From NCBI RefSeq assembly GCF_910592395.1, contig NC_088308.1, forward strand, positions 11,983,001 to 12,047,000: a DNA stretch of 64,000 nucleotides, given 5' to 3'. This document shows positions 54,635 through 64,000 of this stretch, piece after piece (within the stretch, counting starts at the first letter, position 1; every line of letters begins with the position of its first letter). The notes beneath the pieces were generated by a model, which was not told the DNA's origin, made no database searches, and worked only from the letters and a program-made list of their open reading frames with translations. Made by a program: the position numbers and the translations under genes. This stretch comes from Lineus longissimus. Taxonomy: Eukaryota > Nemertea > Pilidiophora > Heteronemertea > Lineidae.

Positions 54635-56640
54635 CTTAAAATGAATAAACAATAGAACACCTTGTAGAAGTTCACAAAGAGGAGATACATGTATGTATAT
54701 ATGGTCAACAATGTAGAACATAGGTTTAATCCCCATGCTACCGAGCAAGGTCCCAAAGCAACGGGCCCAGGCTTTTGCAGAACAGATTTAGCCACAATAT
54801 ACTGGATGCTGTGAACCGGGAAATACTTGTGGCTTATAAGTAACATAGTTCACTGTCTTGTAAAACAGCATCTTTGGCGTAGCTTAATTCAGCGTTTTAA
54901 GAACAGTGTAATAGCAATTCCATTTAGATTTTGTTTTCTTGTGGCATTTTATGGTCGCAAAATCAAAAGCTATGCAAACATTTCCCAGTTCAACAGTTAA
55001 TAGGAAGGAACATACATGCTATAAACAGCATACATTAATCTTTTAAACTACATTTCAACGAATAGCCTGATTTTTGGACCCCCTTACCCCTGTACGCATG
55101 CTGTATGTTACAAAAATACCCCTAGCCCCTTGCGCACGTACGCACTGCAACTACTTCCAGTGTGGGATTAGGACTTTTAGTATTACCTATGTATAATGTC
55201 CTACGTGCCAGAAAGTGTCATTCTGAACCATCAGAGTTAATCGGCCTGTTACCTCCCCTCATACCTCTGAAGAAAAGCATGCCATAATTCTGTATCTCGT
55301 GCGCCACGAGTTGTGGTGAGCCAATCAGAACGCTGCTTTCAAAACAGTGATTTTTTTTAATGAATCATTTATTTATTCTCGCCTCCAGCCTTAGTATTCT
55401 ACCAGTAGGCAGTATACACTTTCGACACAGCATTTTTGAGCGTAGAAGACTAGAAGCGAGGTTGTTTAGATCATGATCAAAGTGCCAGTGTTCTCACCAG
55501 GTCTAGCGCCCCGTTTAAATTTGAGCAGTGAAAATGCGCCCTGTCTAAAATTAGCCCGCCCTGTTAAATTTGCAGCCGCCCTCTTTAAATTCACCTCCGC
55601 CATGCTTAAATCCAAGCCAATAGTTACACAAACAAAGCCGTAAATATCGCATATAAACATTCCGCCGTCACTCAACGATCATTATCCCACCGCAACCCGA
55701 CTGCCGGCCATCTCAATTACCCGGTACAGCACTACACCAATAGCCGGCACGCGATTTGCGCTATACTGCCTACCAAAGTCTGTGTCGAATTGCTGCCGAT
55801 CGAGGCAGACTCTGTTCCAAACTGCGTAATTTATATAGCGTCGGTAAGCGTCGATTCTATTTCGTGTGACATACTGTCGATACATGTATGCATGTAGGCC
55901 TTTGCTTTGTATTTTGACAAAAATTTCAAAATTTGGGAGGCTTAGACGTAATTTCCTGGCACCTGAGGAAATGATTTTGACGTTTTTTTTATAGATTCGA
56001 CACAAGCTTTGAGCGCTGGACGCGGAAAGAACAGACAGAAAGTCGCAAAACCGCCGGGCTGGCAGTAGGCTACTAGCCGTTACGTAAGCGTTCGCCTACT
56101 CTCATTAAGAAATTTTGAGCGAGCAGTCACAATTCCAACCAATAGAATAAAACTATGCAGGCCTACCCAGTCAGTAGCAATATCCACTTAGCGCGCCCAA
56201 CTCAACTGCACTGCCCGAAGTACTACCATTACTATCCACGTGTTCCGGCAGACGACGGTCGGCCAATAACAATCACCCGTAGCCTTGGCAATGAGGTCAA
56301 GGGAGTGGACAAAAGCGCACCTGTATGATCGGCTAGCGGCAGAGCGGGTGTGGTTGTTTTTAATTATGATAAACAGAGATCGTAGACTAAACACGTGTGC
56401 TTGCAGGTGGATGATAATAGCTGTCGGCGTAAAATCAGCAGTCTCTTTCAATTAATATATAGGGTACAACGGGATCAAACGAGAAGATATGTGATACGTG
56501 ATTTCAATTTTATTTGGCTTGGCTTGGCAAGGTGGCTAAGGATGGCAACTTGGCGGGCGAGTCACTTGAAATTTTCGGGATGCCGGCCTACGATCTCGCC
56601 ATGGCGGGCCGCCATGGCGATTAATGGGGTTGGAGAACAC
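54635..56640. other. Region upstream of EEF2KMT exons, no gene recognised
   Basis: Expected to hold EEF2KMT 5' exons, but none is recognisable. At 55500-55620 a short degenerate repeat (cgccctgtttaaatttg type) occurs four to five times. Confidence 0.4.
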
Positions 56641-56663
56641 TTGTAGAGGCTTAGCCTCTACAA
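56641..56663. other. Perfect hairpin, 10-base stem
   Basis: TTGTAGAGGC tta GCCTCTACAA followed by an AT-rich tail (attttta ataaag). This may be a structured RNA 3' end or the end of a small repeat; no further evidence. Confidence 0.6.
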
Positions 56664-57030
56664 ATTTTTAATAAAGTTAATATTTTGACATGATTAACGT
56701 TTTACGATTTGACTTTGTTGTTCAGAATTAACGCGTGGGCATCGCCAGATAAATATGTTGGATTAAGACACAAACAATTAGACAATTGGACGAAATTTTA
56801 TCTGATGAAATACTATACAGTAAGTTCACAGTTTATCGGTGGTGAAGGAAAATATTTCTAAGTCAAATAGTAGGCCCACAAAGGGAAGCCTGGAATGGCA
56901 AAGCCAGTCAGATCACATCCATTACATAGGCCTTGCTTCTTTTCGGGCCAATGCACTTGTCCCCAAAGTCAGTGATCAATACTGGTAGTGATCTCTGATC
57001 AGTTTCACAAAGGCCATACAAGGGTAACTC

Positions 57031-58789
57031 ATGGTTGCCAAATCCACCAGTTCCACATTCTGTGGTGGTAACACAGTCATTTGGATGATTTATACCATGT
57101 TGTCCCGAGCTGTTTTTTTGTTGATTCTGGGCTACCTTGTCCTCTCAGAGGCAGGTAACCCTGGTGTAACGGAGATGGAGAGTGATGCTGATTCGCCTGG
57201 TGAAGAGAAAGATTATGATGGTACGACAGAGATAGAGAGTGATGCTGATTCGCCTGGTGTAGAGACTGATGATGAGACAGAGATGGAGAGTGATGCTGAT
57301 TTGCCTGGCGTAGAGACTGATTATGACGGTACAACGGAGATAGAGAGTGATGTTGATGGTGATGATGGAGAAGTGGCTGCAGCTCATGTTGGTCTTCCCC
57401 GAAGACACAACAGTTATACGGTTGAATCACGACTTCGCCATGTTTTTGACTGTGAAGCTGCAATAGAGCAGGGTATGGTGCCAAGTGTTGCAGAATACGC
57501 GAGGCAATACCGATTGTCAAACACAACGTTGAGGAGAAGGATTAGCACGCGTGAAACCCTGATGGCGCAAGCAGAGCATGATGGATTTCGTAGGCGTGTA
57601 CGGCAGGATCACGAGGGTTGCTGGCCTGAGGTAGAGGAGGCGCTGCACGAGAGGGTTCTTGATTACAGACAGCGAGCATTACCAGTTACTCGTGCTGATA
57701 TGGTTAGAGATGGACTACAGCCATTCCAAGAATGGTGGAATGGTCTGGAGCCGCAGACACAACAGGAATTCAGGGAAAACAGGCCAGAAAGATCAGACTT
57801 TCGGGCATCTGCCGGATGGATTACTCACTTTATGGACAGAAAGAGGATTTCATGTCGCAGGAAGACAAGGGACACAAGTGCCTTACCAGCTGGTGCTGAT
57901 CAACAGGTTGCGAGATTTGCTAGAATGTGCGAAGGATCGTTGCTCAAAACAATGTGGATGCTGTATTCAATATGAATGAGACATTCGCGCAATTGGATTT
58001 CCCACCTCTTTATACAGCAGCAACTGGAGGGGACAGGAATGTGGACGTTAAAACTTTAAGAGCCAATCCAAAACTTGGATGTACTATCGGACTAACAATT
58101 GGGAGTAATGGTGAAAAAATGCCGGCTCACGTGGTGTTCCATCAGCCAGGATTCATACTCGAAATCCGGGCACTTCAGGACATCCCCGAGAACACTTGTG
58201 TTACATCATCAAGATCAGGATGGGAAAAATGGGGAAACACTCCAACACTGGCTAAAAAACAGTGTTTTTCCCATTTATGGGAGAATTTCCAGATAATGAG
58301 AAACTGTTGCTTTTGGACCAATACTGCGCGCATATGACAGAGGAATTTTGTACGCCACTTATTGAGGCAGGGGTGTTGCTTGATAACATCCCAGCCCGAT
58401 GTACCTCACTTTCTCAGCCTTTAGATTTGACGATAATGCGTGCTTTCAAATCTGCCATGAGACGGCACTGGAAAAACTGGAAACAAGAAAACACTGATGA
58501 AAACGGTGTCAGTCGTCGAATTCCTCTGTCAGATGTTTTGATCATAATCAGTCGTGCTTGGGAGGATGTGCCTGCATACTCTGCAGCTAGGGCATTTCAG
58601 GTGGCTGGGCTGACGCCAGATAATGAGGGTAATTTTCGAAATGTTGGTGATGAACTCCTTGAACATGATGATGAACTTGAAGCAGATGTTGACATAGAAT
58701 TTGCAGATGCTCCTAACGATGCTGGTAACGATGCTGGAAATGATGCTGGTAATGAACCTGATACTGAATCTGATGGGGAACTGATGTAG
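57031..58789 (+). pseudogene. pogo/CENP-B-type transposase, two frameshifts
   Basis: The N-part frame (57031-57975) has acidic repeats (ESDADSPGVETD type, four copies), a psq-type HTH (LRHVFDCEAAIEQG, then SVAEYARQYRLSNTTLRRRI) and a CENP-B-type HTH (WPEVEEALHERVLDYRQRAL). Near 57935 the frame changes to one carrying VDAVFNMNETFAQLDF. Near 58262 it changes again to KLLLLDQYCAHM and ARCTSLSQPLDLTIMRAFK. These are the three DDE blocks; the first Asp (usual NMDET) is Asn here. It ends in NDAGNDAGNDAGNEPD and a stop at 58789. The true start is uncertain, since the first ~45 residues look unlike a transposase and ATG 57175 is an alternative. Confidence 0.85.
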
Positions 58790-58910
58790 GGTTGAGGTAA
58801 ACGGATTAATAACACTTTGAACAGGTCATAGAAATTGTTGTGGTCTTGGTCTTTTAAAGTAGGTCGCGTTATGATTACACCATTTCTAACCAGCTGATCC
58901 ATGGTCATAT

Positions 58911-59829
58911 GGGCGGTTATTTCCGCATAAATAGAGGTTGTCTCAAATAGACATTTTATGTCGTGTTATGACTCGAATAGACGTTTGGTGGCGCTCGTTT
59001 TAACGGAGACGTACCTGAAATAAACATATTGTGTCGTATCTCAAATAGACATACACTCAAATAGACGTTTGGTGAAGCTCGTATCTCAAATAAACATATA
59101 TTGTTGTGTTTTCAGATTTTTGTGTATAACTCAAATAGACGTTTGGTGTCGCTTTTCAAATAGACATACACTCAAATAGACGTTTGGTGGCACTCGTATC
59201 TCAAATAAACATATATTGTCGTGTTTTCAGCCTTTTGTTAATAACTCAAATAGACGTTTGGTGTCGCTTTTCCGCAAAAATGGAAGTTCCCCAAATAGAC
59301 GTTGTGTGGCGCTGGCGTGCGGCAATTCTGGAGCAAGTTTGGAATTGGTTTATCTGTCACGACGATATTATTGTTATTGCTCTAAGCAGTGCACATGGCT
59401 ATATAGGAAAATCGAGACTTAATACCATTTCATTTTAATTGTAATTGGATTGTCAGTGTATTTAGCTATGGCAGAAGAAGAGAGAAACAAGTACATCAAA
59501 TGTACATGCAATACATGCAATAGCGCCGCCGCTTACCGCAATGATAATGTCAATATCGCTGTCGCCGTCATTAAAATTGATTCCAGCGCCACACAACGTC
59601 TATTTGGAGAACTTCCATTTTAGCGGAAAAGCGCCACCAAATGTCTATTTGAGTTATACACAAAAATTAGAAAACACGACAATATATGTTTATTTGAGAT
59701 ACAAGCGCCACCAAACGTCTATTTGAGTGTATGTCTATTTGAAAAGCGCCACCAAACGTCTATTCGAGTCATAACACGACATAAAATGTCTATTTGAGAC
59801 AACCTCTATTTATGCGGAAATAACCGCCC
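58911..59829. mobile_element. Foldback-type MITE with long arms of caaatagacgtttggtgg repeats
   Basis: Ends GGGCGGTTATTTCCGCATAA and its complement, flanked by ATAT (58907-58910 and 59830-59833). The arms (~370 bases left, ~240 right) consist of repeated ctcaaatagacgtttggtgg/cgct phrases, so the whole element can fold on itself. About 300 bases of unique centre. No protein. Inserted in the pogo element. Confidence 0.88.
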
Positions 59830-60011
59830 ATATGGTCATGTAACGCAGGGAATAAGCAGGCAACGTCAAAAATGATTATGCCATTAGGGCCTATCATCAG
59901 GGCATGGGGATTGCAAGTTGTGGTCAACTTTAAAAGTGTCCAAAACCGCAAAAGGCTTTGATAATAGGCCTATAACTTTGCACCCATTCTGGGCCTCTTA
60001 AAGTCTTATTT

Positions 60012-60199
60012 GTGACCCGTCACAGCAAAACCAGGCGCATGTCGCTCTGAGCTTGGCAGCTTGAGACGGACTGTTTGATCAATTCTCTATTGTCTGCCTT
60101 TTGTGAAATATGAGCACATCAATTTCTTCCATTATCTCCTGGTGTCACTTTGGCTCATCTTCTGTGCGACATGCGCCTGGTTTTGCTGTGACGGGTCAC
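60012..60199. mobile_element. 188-bp MITE, ATTT target duplication
   Basis: GTGACCCGTCACAGCAAAAC at the left and its complement at the right form a near-perfect inverted repeat of about 33 bases, flanked by ATTT (60008-60011 and 60200-60203). The first bases GTGACCCGTCAC are themselves nearly palindromic. Non-coding. Also inside the pogo element. Confidence 0.85.
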
Positions 60200-60576
60200 A
60201 TTTTGGGTTTTATTGGGACTTAGAAATTTTTCACCACCACCAAGAAACTGTGAACTTACTGTATGTTTATTTCGTACTGTAGAACAGAGAATTACAAAGA
60301 TGGTGCAGATAACAATCACGTGCAAGGTGCGAGTGCAAGATACAAAATCATAATACCCAATATGAGAACCAACTTCACTTGCGCTATAATGTTACCGCAA
60401 GTCTGACCTCCGGTATCTGGTACGATTTCGGATTCTGAGATAAGACATAGAAATTCCAAGAATTGTAAGTGATAGAATGTAGCTAATTAGGGGCAACCAG
60501 TGTATTACATAATTTATATACTTCGTTTTTGCTTAGCATGGTTATTCATTAGTTGTTTCTAAAACAAGCAACAGCA

Positions 60577-63500
60577 ATGTCTGAGCCAGCAAAGAAAAAA
60601 CCAAGCAAGCCTCAATTTTTAGCTTCGTCAAGAAGGGCGGATCCAATCAGGATAGGCCTACCACCTCGGCGGTTAGGCCGGCAAGTGATGATGCTGATGA
60701 CGATGTGTCGTCTGTGAGCATGGTGAGTGTGATGTGCGTGGACGATCCTACTGATGTGTCTGTAATGTCGGATTCCTCCTCATCGGTTGACAGTGTCCGG
60801 CCCACTAGAAAACAGCAACCGACGGTAGGCAAACCAAAAAAAAGGCGGTTAGAGCTAAGGAATCGCGGCACCGAGCCAGCGGCTTTAATCCTGAGTGGAA
60901 GAAGGACCATCCATGGTTGGAATACTCGGCAGAAAAGGGCGGTATGTTTTGTGCGTGGTGTGTCCATTTTAATCAGCACGGGAGAAAAGGGATATGGACC
61001 AAGAAGCCGGCTTCAACCATTCGCCTCGATAAAGTTAAAAGCCACGCGAAATCGACCGCGCATTATGACGCGAAGAAATTCGAGAGTGAGAGGCACGGGA
61101 CAACAATACACCAAGGCCTAAATCAGATGGAGAAAGTGAACTGAACTGCTATGAGAGATCCATTTGAAGTATATATGTGTGACCGTTACAGTAGGGCTAT
61201 ATAGGCCAAGACGGCTAGTTTAAGACTAGTCACATTAACGCTATACAGTTTCTTTTCCTGCCTTTTCCCACCAGCGAAGTTCCCCGTCCGTCGCCTCTAA
61301 TTCACCAGTCACTGTAGGCCTATAGGCATGAAATCCAAACAGGGTCCGACACGTGGTCGAACATGGTCGGAACATGAACCATGTGTCAGACCGGTTCATG
61401 TTCCCGCCAAGTTCGACCAGGTGTCAGCGGGAACGGGTAATTGCACTGCCTAACACTGGCAAAACTTATCGGGTACCTGTTAAACACGCAGCTAAGTGTA
61501 ACATTATTTTAGTTTGGTATCTTCAACGATTTAAAACTCGTTGCGTCTAGATATAGCCTTGCGTTTTGTAATGTTTTACCAGTAGGTCTAAACGTTGTAC
61601 GCCATGCATTGACAAATTCTAGGCTTCATCCCCTAATTTTTATTTTTGTCAGGTGCATTCAAAGCTCTTTATTGGATGGCCAAGCATGATATTCCTCAAA
61701 CAACAAACTATGGCAGTTTGCTGGAACTTTTCAAGGAGGTAGACGCCAAACATATGACATCCCTCAGCGTCGGTGGAAACGCGAAATACACCTCGGAACA
61801 GTTCATGCAGGAAGCATTGGAAGTTATGGCAGATGTCATCCGGGATGTTACAGTTGATGGTGCGTAGGCAAATAATAATCCTTGTTTGTTTTCTAAATAT
61901 TGATTCACCCATTGACCTACCTTTTGCCGAGCTGTTTGTCATGAAGTCTGTTAGTGGAATTCCTATTTTCCAATCTACTTTTACAGTTACGAATTAAATT
62001 AGGCGGTACACATCCATTGATTTTAAACTTTTTATTACTCATTATGCAGCGACAACGTTATTACAATAAAACGACCCTACATTTCAATTATTTCAGGTAT
62101 GGAAAAAAGTCAGTTTTATAGCGTGATGTGCGATGAAACAACAGATATTAGCGTCACCAAGGAACTCATTGTGTACACCCGATATCTCTCAGGGGGGAAG
62201 TCAGTCACCAGATTCTTGGAAGTCCGTGAGTTGCCTGATGGGTGTGCAGAGACTATATTCAAAAGTCTGATCAAGATGGAGGAAGAATTCAACTTCGACT
62301 TCAAAAACAAATTAGCTGGTAAGTTATATGATGCCGCATGCAAATTTGAACTACTTCAATAATAAGTTGCCATGGTATATTTTAAAGCATACGACTCATG
62401 AGCATAATTAATATATCTTGCAGGGTTTGGCAGTGACAGCTGCAGCGTAATGATAGGTGCCAGGAATGGTGTATCAAAAAAGTTACAGGATGTTGCACCG
62501 GTAATGCTTAAATTTCACTGCATTGCCCACAAAGCAGCCTTGGCAGCGGGACAAGCAGCAGATGAGGTGCCATACCTGAAGAAGGTCAAGTCGTACATCC
62601 AGCAGCTATATATATTTTATACTTATTCAGCTGTAAGGACAGCTGGCCTAAAGGAAATTCAAGATGTCGTTGATGATCCGAAGCTTACGATCAAGAGAAC
62701 TGCCGATACAAGATGGATGTCACTGGACAGGGGCGATGACAGCCATGAGAAAGTGTATTCGAAGTGTACTCATTTCTCTTGATAGGGAAGCTTCGGAGAG
62801 GTCAAATGCGACGGCCGTTGGATTGGTAAAGTTTTACCAAAAGTACAACTTCTTAGCATCACTAATGATGCTGTCGGACATATTGCCGATCCTCACTAGA
62901 TTATCAGCAATAGTTAAGGTAAATACGAAGACTAATTTCAGTTTATAAATCAATGTAATACGTCACAATACTATACATATGGTTTAAAATACTTGAGAAA
63001 ACTGTTTAAATTGAAGACGTTTAGGTTCACCAACTAAATTTTAAGTAGTGTCCTTCATGCTCATCGATGTCAAATCAATTACTTTTCAGACACGGGAACT
63101 GAACTTTTCTCTGGTTCAGCCCACCGTTGAAATGACGATCTCAATGTTAGAGCGCCTGGCCAGGACACCTGGAGACAATATGAATCGACTGAGCAGACAG
63201 TGGCCGATCTCAATTCAACAGAGAACACGGAAGACCATTTGATCAAGGGAGTTAAAGACGACTCTAAGGACAATTTCGTCAATTCGGTAAGAACTATTAG
63301 TCGGATGTCTGTCAGAATCGGCAGTGACACTGGCTATAAGTTGCATTGGTTAAATTCTGAAACGAAAAAATATAATACATTATGTTAGAAGAAAAACACT
63401 TGTTCTACATTGTAAACGTCACCTCTTTTTATTTTCACATTTACAGGTTTACACAAAGTACATCGGAACTGTCTGTGATCACCTGAGACGCCGTTTCCCC

Positions 63501-63948
63501 AACTCGGAAATGCTTGAAGCATTCACTATATTTGATCCGAGCACAATGCCAGCCGATATGGATGATGCCGACATGTCTCACTACGGCAAAGATAAACTAC
63601 AGGTAATTATGACATTGTGCTAAATGTTTAGAGTATACATGTAGTCAAATAGGCCTACCGGTACGTTAGTCGTATCATTTGTTCGTTATCAAAAACTTGA
63701 ATACAGGAACAAGTGATTTATTTTCAGAAACTCCTTAACCGGCGACATAATGGATGAAGAAGGAAAGCGTGACTTCCATCTGATGAGGGAATGGGTCCTT
63801 AAGAAGAAAACTGAAGCAGAGAGCCAAGGCAAAGCAATGCTGACCATGACGGAGGTGCTGGGAGAGGTCACTACGACTTTCAACACTGTCTGGCCTGAGC
63901 TGGGGAAACTGGCCGCAATCGCTCTGATTCTGCCGATGTCAACTGCTG
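60577..63948 (+). CDS. hAT transposase-type gene (ZNF862/TTF-zinc-finger-like), multi-exon, cut by window end
   Basis: Exon 1 (60577 to ~61133) ends with a TTF-type zinc finger (WLEYSAEKGGMFCAWCVHF, then SHAKSTAHYDAKK); frame changes upstream, one likely at the A8 run near 60835. Further exons with GT-AG sites are 61653-61859, 62097-62318, 62424-62918, 63090-63286, 63447-63602 and 63728-63948. They carry the hAT catalytic start FYSVMCDETTDIS, GFGSDSCSVMIGARNGVSKK, FHCIAHKAALAAG, ADTRWMSLDR and, last, WPELGKLAAIALILPMSTAG, which leads into the dimerisation region outside the window. Frame breaks near 62730 (an extra G), in 63090-63286 and at the 63602/63728 junction suggest decay. It resembles hAT-derived ZNF862-like proteins. 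Whether it is a transposon or a host gene cannot be told, as no TIRs are seen. Confidence 0.78.
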
Positions 63949-64000
63949 GTAAGAGTGTACCGGTGCCGACTTTAAATTGTTTAGAATACTTTTCAGACAA

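Larger units (their letters stand above)
56818..60261 (+). mobile_element. pogo-type DNA transposon, complete end to end
   Basis: TA/CAGTAAGTTCACAGTTT at the left and AAACTGTGAACTTACTG/TA at the right. The inverted similarity continues another ~25 bases (ggtggtga...tttctaagtc). Inside is a pogo-type transposase (57031-58789), followed by two MITEs inserted in its 3' part (58911-59829 and 60012-60199). Without them it would be about 2.3 kb. The transposase is frameshifted twice, so the copy is probably dead. Confidence 0.9.

Noticed and set aside
55682-56005. 107-codon minus-strand frame as an EEF2KMT 5' exon
   Set aside because: Its sequence does not resemble the N-terminal part of the FAM86 family and no matching splice sites were found.

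Overview
The window is animal nuclear DNA dominated by transposable elements. It is AT-rich, has spliced genes with GT-AG introns, and carries families common in marine invertebrates: Academ-like, Helentron/Helitron, Ngaro-like, pogo and hAT. The word taggcct recurs, and only one ordinary host gene is recognisable. An echinoderm, hemichordate or cephalochordate is a reasonable guess, but the species cannot be fixed from sequence alone.

Layout. 1-10860 is a large DNA transposon with roughly 0.5-0.6 kb terminal inverted repeats and a giant plus-strand protein (RNase H-like core, XPG/FEN-like nuclease, CXC-type cysteine cluster). A second, related and decayed element (771-5078, opposite strand) sits inside its left part. 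10861-16310 is a Helentron-type remnant: helicase without Rep, an endonuclease domain, an RPA-like ORF and a 117-bp minisatellite. 16311-21260 is gene-free repeat DNA interrupted by three separable insertions, among them a 944-bp element with 26-bp TIRs and a 9-bp TSD, and a TTAA/CCCTTT piggyBac-like MITE.

22361-30378 (minus) is a three-exon SGNH-hydrolase-like gene ending in a CCHC knuckle. Its 7-kb intron is packed with inverted and tandem repeats, including a 992-bp tandem unit bounded by 13-bp inverted termini and an ACAT duplication. 31049-32066 is a pogo/Tigger-like MITE. 32102-37761 is a broken retroviral-type envelope gene split by two copies of a repeat with a 3' hairpin.

39469-48165 holds fragments of a Helitron helicase with a textbook 3' end (hairpin plus CTAG). 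A 6.3-kb Ngaro-like tyrosine-recombinase retrotransposon with A1...B1A2B2 split direct repeats has landed inside the helicase reading frame. 50700-52990 holds diverged repeats. 52015-54634 (minus) holds four exons of the host gene EEF2KMT (FAM86 family). 56818-60261 is a complete pogo element, TA to TA, with a frameshifted transposase and two MITEs inside it. 60577 to the window end is a multi-exon hAT transposase-type gene (ZNF862-like) that continues past the edge.

Most genes here do not work together. The main story is nested insertion: element in element (Academ), retroelement in Helitron, MITEs in pogo, repeats in envelope gene. Target duplications or split reading frames give the relative order of events.
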